From NCBI RefSeq assembly GCF_964199755.1, contig NC_133907.1, positions 1,183,001 to 1,247,000 of the forward strand: a DNA stretch of 64,000 nucleotides, written 5' to 3'. This document shows positions 1-13,700 of the stretch, piece by piece. Under the pieces are notes generated by a model that was not told the origin of the DNA, ran no database searches, and worked only from the letters and a program-made list of their open reading frames with translations. Each line of letters opens with the position of its first letter. The first letter of the stretch is position 1. The position numbers were made by a program, and so were the translations under genes. The stretch is from Larus michahellis (Eukaryota > Chordata > Aves > Charadriiformes > Laridae).

Positions 1-251
1 TTTTCTTCAGTATAATACAGCCCTTCTCACACTTCGACACTGAAAATACAATCCCAATTAACTTCAGATCTGAATCAAGATTAGACTAAGTATTTGAAGA
101 GTTGAGAATCAGCCATAATGTAAGATACTTCCAAAATGCCCCAAATGGTTCTCCCGCTGTATCAGACAACCAGAACCCAGAAGCAGAAACAGTTTTGGTT
201 ATGGAGCTGCAAACCATGAAGGTGAACCTCACAAGCAACCGGCCTTTTTGG

Positions 252-276
252 ATGAAGCACGGTTACCGTGCTTCAT
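252..276. repeat. Near-perfect palindrome, 12-bp arms, 1-nt spacer
   Basis: The left arm ATGAAGCACGGT (252-263) and right arm ACCGTGCTTCAT (265-276) are exact reverse complements around a single T at 264. The symmetry stops at 251/277. No gene or transposon edge is visible around it. Function unknown. Confidence 0.9.
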
Positions 277-2155
277 AAATACAGCATTCCACATTGATTA
301 GACTGAAGTTAAGTGCTAAAGTTTTTGATCCCAGATCTTAAAACTTCGGGTTGTCTTCTTTATAGGACTGAAAGACACAACTCCCTTTAGCTTTATCAGA
401 CAGTTTATCTCAGAATAGATAGAGAAAATGGATTTACCTTGTGGAGGCATCTATTGTACTTTCAAGTGCAGAGATGACGTTACGCTATTTTCTGCGCTTC
501 CTGAGAGTGAAGTATCAGCAATGGGCAGAAAGGAACAGAAAGGGCACAATGAAAACCTGAAGGTGATGTGCTGGCAGAAAAAGTAAAGGGACTTTTCCAG
601 CCAATGTCAGTTACATGCAAACTCAAGTTTTTAGAAAGAAAAGCCATGGCTTGAAGACATTTTCTTCTTTATGCCCAAGGATAGATATATCTTAAATCTT
701 AGAAATGAAAGTACTTTTGCCACTCCTAAAAAATAATACTGAATTGAAGTGGCATAGGTCACATCTTGTCCACATTAAAATTGGCAGCAAAATCTCTTCT
801 GACTTAAATGAATTTAGGAACTAGCTTTTAAAAAACAGGAGTGGTGAGGAAAGATAATCAGAAGTTATCTCTGTAAATCACAGGACTATGAGATTAAAGC
901 TGGCAGCAATCACTCTGAAAGCATCCCACAGCAATACACAACAAAACGAAGCTGCTGATGTGATAAAGCCCCCAAACTGCAGGAGATGAAAGAGAAAAAA
1001 CTACCGAGGGACTGATCCGTGCCACTTCCACTCTGAATTGAAGCTGTAAGAGCCACTCTACAAGCGACAGAGAATGTTTCTACCATTTCAGGTCTTCCAC
1101 GGCAATTAATTATTGCTTTCATCTTTGTATAACAGGACAGTGAGGTCTTTGAAGGACCCTAGCTCATAACCTATGGAAAGAGAAAATACTGTCTCATTGA
1201 GAAGAATCATGTGTCATAATCACTAAGTTAGAAGTTTCTGATGTTATTTATTTAGTTGACAGGTTTTCAACTAAAACAAGAAATGCTTCCATCAAAAAAA
1301 TGAATAATTGAAAAACTTAATTGATAGGGTAATAAGCAGACTTTCCAAGAAAATACAAGAAACAATCCAGAAGGACGCTTCCCTGCGCATCCACCGCCCA
1401 GCGGGCAGTTTGGCATTCCAGAGGGATTGTGCAATCCTGCTGCAGCCGCGGGACAGATCCTCTCTCCGCTGGATTGAGGTAAATCAGAAGTAGCTCTGCC
1501 ACCAATGCATTCATGCAAAACCAAAATGCTTAGATGTGCTCAAGTCCAAGTGTGTTCAGTTAAACCGTACAAGTCAGGTCTTCAGCTGCTACACCGAGCA
1601 GCTGGCTTTCATACTAGGTAGAATTAGATAACTGCAATTAGCGTGTTTGCCATCCTTCGCTTACAGTTTCTAAGACAACTGTAAAAGCTCTAAAAGGCAA
1701 AGTAATATTAAAGTATAATCAAGAAGAGCTCCTCTGCCATGAGTGATAACAGCAGGCAACACACACAGCAAACCGATTTCCAGGGAATGGACGCGTGGCC
1801 CCAGCCAGCCTGAACCGTCGGAAGGTGTGTTGGGGAAAAAGACGCCAGGCAGTTCCCATCCCCTGTCTCCAACTGTGCTGCAACTCATTTAGCAGGACAG
1901 TTGTTTGGCCGCCTTCAGTGATTTGCGGTCTTAATTTATATTCATTATCAGATCCATCAAAACGTTCATCTGATGGTCCAGCATATGTATTTGCTTAGGA
2001 ACAAGCTGTCTAAATATTTTGTCAACTTGTACTGCAACTGCCATGAGGACAATTTGGCTTTTTGATTTCCTCCTGTCTTCGATAGTCTTAAAAGACAAGA
2101 GAGACCGAAGGGGTCAGTAGACGTTTGCATTTTTTTGCTACAGAAATGCTGCTAG

Positions 2156-2171
2156 AAAAAAAAAAAAAAAA
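2156..2171 (+). repeat. Poly(A) run, 16 A
   Basis: Uninterrupted run of 16 A. No retroposed sequence was recognised immediately upstream, so it is annotated as a simple homopolymer and not as a retroposon tail. Confidence 0.85.
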
Positions 2172-3060
2172 TCACAATTAGTTTATCACACAATTATATT
2201 TTACCCTTAACTACCACAAATGAGGCTTGAGCTGTGAGAAGATGCCATAGCACATAAAAGCTTAATAAATACTGAATTACATATTATTTTACAGGAAAGA
2301 AATAGTGTACCAGCCAAATATAAAGCCAGCAACCTAGCCCAAAGTATAACACAGACTAACGTTCATTTAAAGAACTAGGAAAAAACCCCACAATGCATTA
2401 CACCTACGTAATTACATTTGCATAGCAATTCACAAACCAGAAGACTTTTGTACTGTGATTTTTCCAGAGGTCATTGAATCAACAATGTATAATTCAGTTA
2501 TATACAACAACATAAATGGAAAATGGTTGCTCAATTTCAGGATCTAAAATTCGCCCTCCTGGATCTCAGTTCTATGGGACTTGAACCCGGAAAGCTTGTC
2601 TGTTTGCATATTTAGATCCCGTGACTGTTGCATGAAATCAATTAAGCCAACATTATTTACCAAAATATCATTATCCCCAATAAAACATGCACTTACATTT
2701 TAAAATAACAAATGCAAAGTTCAAAAGGACTCCTGTGGATATACAAAATAAGTATAGGGTTTATGAGAAACTGATGGGAGGAAAAGATGTTTATTTAAAT
2801 ATCATAGGATGAGATATTAGCCTGTCAGCTATGCATATAAAACAACCACATTTAATCAAAAAGAATAGCTCATAGTCTTTTGTTACTTTATTAAAAGGAG
2901 CAGTGTTGCAGACGATTGAAGAGATATTTTAAACAAGTCAAAAGCAGCAGCTGGAAAACAACATAATTAATAAAAACAGGTAAGAGCACACACTGTTCTC
3001 GTGAAGCATTACTAATCACAAATACTGTACTGGGTTACTACCATAACACAAGCCAAAGCA

Positions 3061-3107
3061 AGTTCTACTAGGATATATTTAGCCAGTTCCACTAGGATAT
3101 ATTTAGC
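3061..3107. repeat. 24-bp tandem duplication, 2 copies
   Basis: Two adjacent copies of a 24-bp unit (3061-3084 and 3085-3107/8) share the core CTAGGATATATTTAGC-like sequence and differ by one internal base plus the end base. It looks like a recent local duplication with no associated gene. Confidence 0.85.
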
Positions 3108-6100
3108 AATATTTTGCACTTGTCCTTACATTATTACAGAATATCAACATTTTGTCTCTTTTCTTTTCTCTTGAGAGCGAGAAGCACTAGAAGGCAGCAT
3201 TGCTTGGTTGGTGCCTTGAGGAAATCCTATCAGCTTTAGATGCACAATACTACCTTAGCAGCCAGGAACGCTGGTTAAATTTGTAGCCTCCATTATCAAG
3301 GAAATCTGAATCAGCAGCATAAGACAAGACAGAATAGGACACACACAAACTTTCAAGTCAAAAAATCCAGCGTAAGAAATACAGTTTCCAAAAAATCCAA
3401 ATATTGTAAGAGGTTTTGGGTCTGTTTTCAAAATAAAACTAGACAGCCAATTGCCCAAACTCCAAGCAAATATGTATGCTGGTCCTAATTCTGAGAATAG
3501 CCGCAGCTGCCCCAGGAAAGATAAGGACATTCTATAAAGTCCTCTTAAAGTTAGGGCAAGCGCTATCAGGCAGCATAAAATTCCAACACCCCACTTCAGC
3601 CCAAAGGTGCCAGGCCCATCAAACTGATCACTGCTTGAAACGCATGGCAGGGAACCAGCAGGTCCCAGCAGCCTTCACTTAAGATAGGGCACTTCCATCC
3701 CAGCTTTCAAAACAGAATTATGGAATATTTACAGTATTCTGGCCAACAAGTCACAAATACTGAAAATCAACGATTTTTAGCACCCTGCAAGACAACCAGG
3801 CAAGTTTCTGACAGATCCGTGACTTATGGTTAGCGGAAGTGTGTTGAAATAGGTACATTTTTCTTCACCAAGCCAGTATTTTTCAATTAAAACCCTACCT
3901 ATTTGATTGAAAAGTTTCCAAGCTACCTACTCAGAATCACTATTTTGCTGTATCACAAGCATCTTTATTTCCAGCTCTTCCACAGGAATAATTTCGCAGT
4001 TTCGCATCAGCTCTCACTAAACTAGATTTCCAGTGAGAACTCAAGTGGCATTTTGCGAACAAACAGCACTGATACATCCATGTTACACACCTAAATCCAA
4101 ACGTTACTTACATGCAGAAAGTATTTTTGCCCAGTGTCACAAACCAGCTCATGGCATCTTCCCCCAAAAGAAAACAGCAATTCTGCAGACTCAGGGGAGT
4201 TGCCCAGTGGTCACTTGTACCCCGTTTCTAATTTTGCACTGATATTTTCTCAAGTGCTGTGCTTCGCCAGAGGTTCACTCCCTCCCTCATCAGTGAGTCC
4301 TCACTCGCATTTTAGACACATCACCTTCCGCCTGGAACAGAAATCCTCCGAAATTCCCAGCTGCCTTGCTCTCCATGTTCCAGTCCATCCTAAGGGGGCT
4401 CTCATGTTCTACTCTCCTAATCTTAACTCATCTCCTGAGAGAAGATACAACTGCCTGGCATAATGTATGAATTCCCTTCCCAATTTAGAAGCTATCATTT
4501 CTCGGTTTATCATCCTCTACCCAGCAGCCACTTAATGTTAAGAGTTTTTGCTTTGAGGGTGTTCCTTTATTTACCCACTCTCTAGCCAAATTAATAATAA
4601 TTGAAAACTTCATTTAAAAGGTCATTATGGAAGACTGTGTACAATAAAAATAAAACTAAACAAGTCTTTAAGAAGCAGAGTTCAGTCCTTCACATCTAGG
4701 ACTGATGGTTGAGAAATTCTTAATCCAAGTCCCTGATATCCATTATCAATTTGAATCTTCGAGCATTCACATATTACCTTTGCCTGTCTCCTGTATCAAA
4801 AATCCACAGTCCTGCCCCAGCATTCACACACACTCTCTTCATACAGGTTTGCGTTGCCACTGACTTTAAGATAAGACACATTCCGATAAAGCTGGGGGAT
4901 CTGTCCCCTTTGGGCTTTTAATCCGAGTTGGTTGTCTGGCTTTTTAGAATAACTGGGTTTGGATACTCACTGCAAGAGGGGAATGCACATCAAACTATTT
5001 CTTATAAAGCCAACATTTTTGCATTAGGGGTCTGCACTGTTCCTCTGTAACTCCTGTGATCTGGCTACCGGTGTATAAGCGGCCTCTTAAAACACGAGGA
5101 AGGAACCTCCCCAGCTGCAGCTGAAGTATGCTGGTCACAGTTCACATTTTTATCACCTTTATACACACTTGGTTGTCAAAAGGAAAAGCATCAGGTGATG
5201 ACTAGTTATTAAAGCACAAGCAGCAGCATGTTGGGCACAAAGATTCTTCTCGGCTAGTTAAGATGCTGCTGACATTGGTCTTTTATCCCCAGTTGCCTAC
5301 GGGCTCCCTAATCAGACTCCCTTCCCCATCATTCATGGCACTAACTAGTCACGCCAGTAACAGCATGTTTAAACCACTTTGCTGAGGTTTAATTATTGCA
5401 TTTGATGACACCTGCATGATACAATTTCACACTGTTATGAAATATTAACTGCTTTCTGTACTACAGAATATAACACATTCAAGAGTGGAAAAAAATAATG
5501 CTGTTATTGTCTTTATAATGTCTTTTTTTGTTTGTTTTAAACCAAAGATTTTAGATTATTTTCCACGCTATCACTAAGCTAGCAAAACAAACAACGTCTG
5601 TTCTTTGCCACATTTTCTACAATCTTGGGCTGAAATTTGCTAAAATAAGCTTCAGCCATCTATAGAGCAGCAGATCCCTAGTGTTCGGACCTTCATCTCC
5701 TACTGAAAGGTCTTGATTCTGTCGGAAGGACCGGATGGAGGATAAGTCTTGGTCTTCCGAGATCAAATGAACACATCACCTCACTTAACAACCTGCAGGT
5801 ACCTTGCTTGGAAACTACACTAACATGATAAAATGCATTCTTAGTTTTTTTTCCAAACAGATGGAAGTTAATCTCCTCCTTAAAGCCTGAAGGAAGCCTA
5901 TGCATATACATCGCAAAGCCACCATCTTCATGGCAATGAAGATAAGGATGAAGAAAGATTTGCCTGCGTGTTTCTCCTGAGAAACCACACGTTACTCAAA
6001 GCCCTCCTTACTTCCGGGGCTAAAAAGCAGTTCCATAACTACAAGAACCATCTTCCATTTTCCCCATCACCTTCTGCTACTCAAGGCAAAGGACAGAACT

Positions 6101-9100
6101 ATTATTTTATGATGTGCCTCCAAAACGTCCCTCCATGTCTCACAAAGAGAAAAGTTAATTTTTCTCTCCTAAAAGAAAAGCAACATTTATTTTTCCTTAT
6201 CTCACACGCTGGTCATTAATGCCAGTGACTGCCATCTTACGTCACTCCCCTTGAGAGCTGATAATGAAATGATAGAAGACAAAGGTTTACTTCATGGAAG
6301 AGTATGTGCAATAGTTTCCACGTCTTAAAAAAATAATTAAAAAAAGAAAGAAAAGAAAGTCCATGTCTTAAGAGGGGAATATAATCTTCAAACAATTTCA
6401 GCCAGCACCACTACTGGCAAATACCTAAGAGCTTAAGTATTACAGTCGAGTTTCTTATATGTATACAATGTACACATTCAAGGCTAACTTTTAAGCTCAG
6501 CTGCTGAAGTTTCCTCGATTACTTTAATTAGGAGCAGCCAACACACCCAGGCTCAGCTACAAAGAGCGAACACTGCAGAACATGTGCCAGTACGGAACAC
6601 GCCGGGCGTTCCCGTCAACCATGATGCAATCCCTGCCACGCCGAAGTCAGGAGGAACTTTAGGTACTGACTCCAGCAGGGTGAGGATTTCCGAGCTCGGG
6701 CTCTACTGCCGTCTCATTCACGTAGAGGAGAGAACGGAAGCACGATTCACTCCAGCATCGCACCAAGTCGTGGGAATCCCTGTAGAGTTACTGTAGGGAA
6801 GAAACCCCAAGAATTTGCTCATGACTTGCCAGTTCCGTGGAAGGACTGAGAAAGCACAAGCAGGCTGCACACCTCTGCCCTGTGCAGGGCCCGCCGGGCT
6901 CGTCTTTGCAAAAATCTAGAGCTCAGTGATTCACGAGAATAATTTCAAAAGTAATTAAGACCAATAAATACCAAGTTACTGTAAATACAGAGCTCTCTAT
7001 CTCTACTTGAAGGTGAAGAGGGAACATTCTTTTGGAAAAACGATGTGCTGATATTATGAAAAAGAAATACTTGTTAGTGCACCAATACATATGTGCATTT
7101 AAATACGAAAAATATGCATCAATTGCCCCAAAATAAAGTGAGTTTAATACTCCAAGGTTGAAAGGGAAAGGGCAGATTCATACAACACATTCAGAAACAG
7201 ATCATTAGCCAATACAGATTACTGTAGTTTCACAGTTGAAGAATTATTTTGATGCATTCTTTTATCCTCCAAGGCATTTATTTCTAAGATAAAGCAGATG
7301 AACCAGTGACAGGCATACCTGGGAGGAAGTATCTGGAATATTTTCCTTCAGGGTTAAGATGCAATCTATAAGCTTTCACAGCCAGAAAAAAAGAAGAGTA
7401 TTTCTCAACCAAAGAGAAAAAGGCTCAAAGTTTTAGTTATACTGGAACACATATGAAAAATTGTATGCTTTGAAAAAAGATGCAATAAAGTAGGCTTAGA
7501 CTGGGTTGGAAGGAAGCAGAATAACATTGCAAGTATATAACTGGACGATAAGTGGTGGGGGAAGCATTAGGTAACCAGATCTTGGTTAAATAACCCATGC
7601 AGATTAATTCTTTAGTCCTCGCTGTAATTTTGCTAAATTTAAAGTACTAGACAAACTGTTACTGACTTTCCCCATCTCTCTTTTCTGAGTGGGGAAAAAA
7701 AACCAGTCCTGCTACTAATTCCAATGCTACGCAAAAAAAATCTGTTTCATTCAAAAATAATTATGAAACTCACTGTTAATCTTGATATGGATTTTTATTT
7801 GTAGTTTTTTCCTGTAAGAGTGAAAAACAAAAATATTTTCTTTCAAGAAAAGAATTTAAATTTGGAAGGGGTGGACTCATCTTGGAATAAAAATCAGTTT
7901 AAAAGACTTAAAACCTTTGTAAAACAGAATTTCCATTCTCTTCCAAAGTGCATTAGTAATATCCTTGGAGAATGTAAGAACTTCAGCCAGAGGCAAGCCG
8001 TGTTGGGACAGAGAGAACACACATTAAAAAGGAATGCTGCCATCCCACTTCAAATAGAAAGTTTTTCACAGTGAGAATTTTGTTTTAAGAAGAACAGATA
8101 CAGATGAGAACCGTGAACAACTAGATCACCAGTCGAGTAAGGAGATCTTATAAAACAAGCCAGAAGACATGACTCAAGGAAAAAATACAGAGGAGGAAAA
8201 ATTCCACGTGTATCAGAGGATAAAAAAAATCAAACAGTTACAGACACCAAGGGAAGGAAGAACATTGATAAACATTTCTTCTAAAAATACTGAAGGTAAG
8301 GGTGGTAACCAAGTTCATAACCTCACCAATTTACAAAACACCATCTAAAACGCCAGTTTTGTTTTATGGTAAAATCCAAATAACAAATGATGAACAGAAG
8401 CCTTCCTCAGATACTAATATGCCACGTTGACCAGAACAATAATCTCCTGCTGGTTTATATCTCAATTCTATTTGAGATGTTTTCAAACACTTAAATTAGT
8501 GTATTTCTTTCAAACCTAATAATTACTTCCGATGCCTACAAACAGCACAGGCTGCAATTTAATTCTCTGACAACATACCACAGCAGTGCTCTCCTCCTCC
8601 CCACCCCCCAGACAGTGAAGTTGTCCACAAAGGGAACAAATAAGAAATTATGTTACTGCCTCTGAACAATTCTGAGTGAAATCCCTTCCTTCGCAGTCAG
8701 GTTGACACTCTAATCCAAATGTCTTGACTGTAAAGCAGAAGGGAACAAAAATGTGAAATTCTGTGATGTGATTTCATTAGCTTAAAATGCCGAGAGTACG
8801 CTAGCATCATTGAGCATGCAAGAAGCAGGAAAGCCAAGTTCTGAAAAACAATCAGCACAAAATTAAAAAAAAATATAAATTAACGTGTGGACGTTAAGTC
8901 TCCATAAGATGCAAAACAATTACTAGCACTTGCTTTATATTCTGAATAAACAAACAGCTTTTAGAGGTCAGCCTATAACAAACAGCTTGTAACATTCCGT
9001 AAAACAATGGATCCCTAAGCAATATCCAATTTCCAGAGCATTATGGTAATCTTTTAAATCCTTTTTTGATCTCAGCAATTGCTACATGCAGCTGCCTACA

Positions 9101-9199
9101 AAATAAGTATTCAGGAAGCTCATATAAGCGTCAAAATAAAACCAGTTTTGATCAGACTATGTGACAGGACAAGGCCCTGAGGTACCTAAGCTAAGTCTG

Positions 9200-9290
9200 A
9201 AGCTGAATCCGAGTTCCACCCAGCTTTGAGCAGGGGTTTGCCCAGATGACCTCCAGAGGTCCCCTCCAACCTAAATTATTCTAAGATGCT
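9200..9290 (+). mobile_element. CR1 LINE 3'-end fragment (+ orientation)
   Basis: The stretch resembles the 3' tail of CR1-family LINEs: a GAGCAGGGGTTTG segment, then GATGACCTCCAGAGGTCCC, CTCCAACCTAAATTATTCT, and a decayed copy of the terminal ATTCTRTGAT repeat. It is only about 90 bp, consistent with the usual 5' truncation of CR1 insertions. Family assignment is from memory of the avian/reptilian consensus, with no database search. It is old and inactive. Confidence 0.75.
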
Positions 9291-12200
9291 GTGTATACTC
9301 AAAAATTATTCCCAGAAATTATTTTTAAAGGATTACATGTCTGTATGGTGTTTACAGTGTTCAGAATATTTGAAAACCAGGCCACTTATTTAGCTGCTTA
9401 AGGGTGGTCTGAGAAATCTAGCTCCACAAATAATTATTTCAAAATATTGAGATATAACATGCATTTTTTTCTATTTCGCTTCTGCTAGACATTTACTAAG
9501 AACTGTCTCTTCACCAAAATAAACCAAGGCCTTAGGGTGTTCTTACAATATAAATTACATGGCGTTATTGGGTCATCTCCATGTAAAACCTCCAAATAAA
9601 AAAAAACAACAAAAAAAACAACCTCTGAACGAACAACCGCTGGATTTCATAAACCTTTCCTAGTCAACAAGCAGCTAAGTAGAACATGGGCACTTTTATA
9701 ATGCAGTTGAAGTAAATTCAATTTCCACTGCCATCAAGTGAACATTCAAATTCTGTATTTCATGTTGCAGTCCCTCTCACAACAAACAGGTCAAGAAACT
9801 ACATTATTTAAAAAAAAAAAAAAGAAAGAAGAAAGAGAAATAAGAAAACAGCTTAACTTTATACACTAACAGACCATATTTTAAAATATCTATAAATAGG
9901 AAGACTACATAAGGATAACAAATTTATTCTTTTAAGACTCCCGAACTGAAAAAAATGTAATAAGACAGACTCAAGTGCACAATCTTGCCAGGAGAAGAGT
10001 TTGCATTTTTTGAGACAATACATGCAAATACACGCGAAGGACAACTTCCGCCGGTGCAGTCTGGTGCAATCATGCATTTATCCCATATCTCTAGGTATGA
10101 AAAAGGCACAACTATTTCTGAAATTCAAAAGATTCATCCTCCAATTTCTAGGTTAAACTTTCAGATTTTCCTTATTTTAGTCCTGAAACTCTATTATCTA
10201 ACCTGTTTTCTAGCACCACTGACCACCACCATCTCGAGGAGATCGGGGAGCAGGTTCACCTCACGGCACACTTACAGAAAGCAAGCAATCTTGGGGTGCA
10301 TGAACCACACAAATGACAAGTTTTTCAGTCTCCCAGGAAGCCAGTAACAGTTCCAAAACAGTCACTTCCATGAGACTTCTCTTCAAAGGTGCCAAATGTA
10401 TATAGTAAAAAAAACCCAGTAAAATAAAAATCTTGAGATTTGATTAAAACTCAAAAATGTCATTCCGGTTCTTTAATATTTAGTAGGTAATATTAAAAAT
10501 ATCGCTTGAACACCAGAAACATAATCCTACAAGTTTTAAATGTCTTTCATCTTACTCATAAGAAAGTCCAGCTAAATAGAATGCCCTCTACTTTGGTGGG
10601 GATGAACACCTGAAGAATCAAGAACAGAACAGATTGGTTTAAATATTCTAAACTGACAACAGGGTTTAGTTGCAACCACTTACTTCAAGAAGACCCAGTA
10701 GACTTATTTATTAGCTGCCCTAGAAAGACAATCTGATTTCGGCATGACTTCTGCTGCCTTTACTCTTTCAGTCAGAGCAATGAAGACTTGAAAATGCAGA
10801 CAGGAACAAATACAATATGGCTAGATTAAAACAAACAATCAAACTACACAGTTCGTCTTATATTTTTTTTTTAAATTTAAAAGAAGTTACCATGGTTTGT
10901 CACTTCTGCAAAGCTACACCTTTTAACAGTAACTGTGAAAGACCGATCTGCCAAGTTGTGCTTCTGCATAGGTAGGCTCATTTCTGGGCAGCCAATTTTA
11001 CCGGATTAAAGCTGCCAGATTCCAAGAAAGTGCTGAGAATTTATAACACAAAAATAAGGTTTCTTAAAGGAGCTAGATACAGAAAAACAAAAAGAAAAAC
11101 CCTCCTTTTTTTTGGTTCTATATCTTAACAAAGTTATTTACAAGCATATAATTTTTAATTTTCATTTGATCCAAATAGAAACCAAACCCAAACAAAATAA
11201 ACTAAAATGGAACAAAACCCCCACAAAGACAGCAAGCATTTAGACACTTAATCATGCACAGAATCAAAAGATGAGAGCAAAAACATCCACCACAACAAAA
11301 TCAAAGTGTATTAAAAAAAATTGGCATACCTCAAAGTCTTTTCCAGGCTCTGTGTGCGGCTCCATTGGCCCTGGCACCAACTCGCCCCAGAGCTCAGCCA
11401 TAGCCCACAGGGCAGCCTGCCCCTCTCCTGCTTCTCACCAGCTTTTTCCAGAGCTCCTTTCCAACATGTTTTCAAATCCGCTTTGCAGGACACTCTTCAT
11501 TTCCTCCTCCTGCTTTTCCTTAACGCGTGTATGGTGTGCCCAGGGGCACAGTGGGATGGCTTAATTGCTGGATCCAGGTGCCACTTGAACCAAATGAAGA
11601 GCTGATTACAGGACAAAATACAGCTGATCACATTCACAATGGAGTTAAAAAACAGTGGGATCCTCATTTAAAATCACACTGACAAATAATCCCAACCCTG
11701 CCTTAAATTTAAGATTTCAAAATTTTTATCATTTGGCGAAGCGTTTTGATGAAATGATGGCATTCATACTTCTTTTTACCCGAAAGTCACCTCAAACCCT
11801 TCATGATGTGAAAACAACTTCCAGCCAGGTGTGGAATGGGTGCTGTAAGACTGTATTATTTGAAGAAGCTGCTTGTTCCCCCTCCCCGCCTTGCCATGGT
11901 GGCCTCAAGCAAAGCCTCTCCCTGCCGGCCTGTTCTCCTGCCATAGGTTTGCCATCACCGATTACTGCCGTAACGCTCCAGCCCAGAGCTGCTGGCACAA
12001 CAGGAGCCGTGTCTGCTGCCCGATGAGGGCAAGAGAGGCCTGGGGGGCCATGTCCCACCACATCCCTGCGCACTTGGACGGCACCTTTTGTGCCCAGTGA
12101 AGGGGTCAGGTCACGCTGGGTGGCAGCCACTGGGGACCAGAGGGAGGAAGGAAGAGAAGTAGCCCATTTTTTTTTTTTCCAACTTTCTTTCAGCAGCAAA

Positions 12201-13650
12201 TTTACTGAGCTACCCAAGCCAGCCCCACCCTGCAGGGGTAATTAGCAGGGCCCTGGGGCTTTGGATTGCAGCACTGACTTTCGCCCACACAGCTGAAACT
12301 GTTTTCCTGCTACGACACCAGCATGAGCACGAGCAGCAAAGCCACCGTTTGTCCAGAATACCTGCCAGGATATTACTAAATCTACCTCATACGTAGGATG
12401 TGGATGAAAAAACTGAGAGAAAAGAGACTTCAGGCACGAGGTTTTCTGTAAGATCCCTGGGTATGCGGCATCAGTCTACACCAGTGAAAATCTACATTTC
12501 TTGGAGGACAGGCCAGGCAATCAAGGAAAATTTATGCCTTTAACACCATTTTAGAAGTTTCCATTGACTGATTTTCTGCTTTGTGACTTCTCTCTTTTGT
12601 GAAAAATAACGAGTTAAGGCCGGTGCACGATACTGACCAGGCTCTTCCACCGGTCTCCTCAGGAACACAACCCTCTTCTCGCTGGAGCAGGCGGGGAAGA
12701 GGGAGGAGGCCGAAGAGGCCCGTCAGGCTCGGGCGTGTCACCCTGCCCTTTGCCAAGCCAGCAGCGGTCATCAGGCAAACGTGAAATCCAAGCTGGTGAC
12801 CAGCTCTGCCCCACTGAAAACATGTTTTCCTTCTGACTATGCAGACTCTGAAAGCATTAAAAATGACTAGCCAGAAAATTGAACGCATTATCTAATCTTC
12901 ACCCTCGTGCCAGCTGCACTCCAGCCGTCTCTCTTGGATGGGGTAGGACAGCATAACCAGCGCTAAACCAGAAAAACAACCCTGCAAAACCCGATGCTTT
13001 CAGTTGAATCCCCTGAGCTGGCTTAAGCATCCAAACGCCTTCACTTGCACAAGGAAAAGGGCAAGAGCAGAATCAGGATCACATCAGCGGTTGCTGGTTA
13101 TTAAAATGGCTTAATTTTATCACAACAGCTGAAGCGCAACCATTTTTGGGGTAAAAGTTATTCCCACAGCTCTACTTGTAGCAAACCAAGAAACAAGCCA
13201 ACAGAGTATGCTGTTCTGATTCCCCGTCCATTGTCATATCATTTATATCTCATATGTAAAAAGGAATTATTACACCTATTTGGCTTTTATCTGGAGATCT
13301 TACATTACTCTAACAGAAGGATTAAAAACATTATTTCTTTTTTATGTGCGCAAAGGAAGATGCAGAGGATAGGAACACACAAAGAAGTTTCTGCAGGGCA
13401 AGCGAGGGTATAAACTTGAAGAGCTCCAGTTATTCCGTGAGAAACAGACACATGCACATCCTTATCCTAAAAAGCAATTTTTTCAAAAGGGGATAAAATC
13501 TTGTCTTACCTCAAGAGGTAAATATGAAGTGGATTATTTTCTTGTCCTGGGGTAAGAATGTCTGTTTGGCAATATTGTCGAGAAGCTGATGTATTTCAAG
13601 TTCACACAGCAGTTTGCCCTGAAATAACTTGTTTACATGTCCCTAATCAA
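9291..13650. other. Upstream non-coding sequence, no gene supported
   Basis: Mostly AT-rich, with an A/G-rich tract at about 9810-9843. Two GC-richer patches (about 11880-12120 and 12630-12780) hold open frames of 94-138 codons on both strands. Their translations are low-complexity or unrecognisable and overlap on opposite strands, as expected for GC-rich chance ORFs. No exon with plausible splice sites and a known protein family was seen. Confidence 0.6.
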
Positions 13651-13700
13651 AGAGACTTGCCCAAGGTCAGTGACAAAGCCAAGACAGAACGGTGCACGTG
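13651..13700 (-). mobile_element. Possible MIR/CORE-SINE-like remnant
   Basis: The string ACTTGCCCAAGGTCA followed by GTGACAAAGCCAAGACAGAAC-like sequence resembles the antisense of the conserved tRNA-SINE/MIR core region (the sense form reads TGACCTTGGGCAAGT). Only about 50 bp can be matched by eye and no flanking duplication is visible. It could be a chance resemblance or another amniote SINE or LINE tail. Confidence 0.45.

Larger units (their letters stand above)
1..9199. other. Upstream non-coding sequence, no gene supported
   Basis: AT-rich sequence with many stop codons in all frames. The short open frames here have no recognisable domains and no convincing splice-site framing. Structures noticed are a near-perfect palindrome at 252-276, a 16-A run at 2156-2171 and a 24-bp tandem duplication at 3061-3107, listed separately. 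I infer intergenic sequence 5' of PHACTR3. An unrecognised lncRNA cannot be excluded by reading alone. Confidence 0.6.

Noticed and set aside
11655..12217. Overlapping 123- and 138-codon frames on opposite strands
   Set aside because: Local GC enrichment explains them. No domain, no splice framing, and the two frames shadow each other.
12532..12888. 118-codon minus-strand frame
   Set aside because: Unrecognised translation in a GC-rich patch, with no supporting start context, splice sites or homology that I can name.
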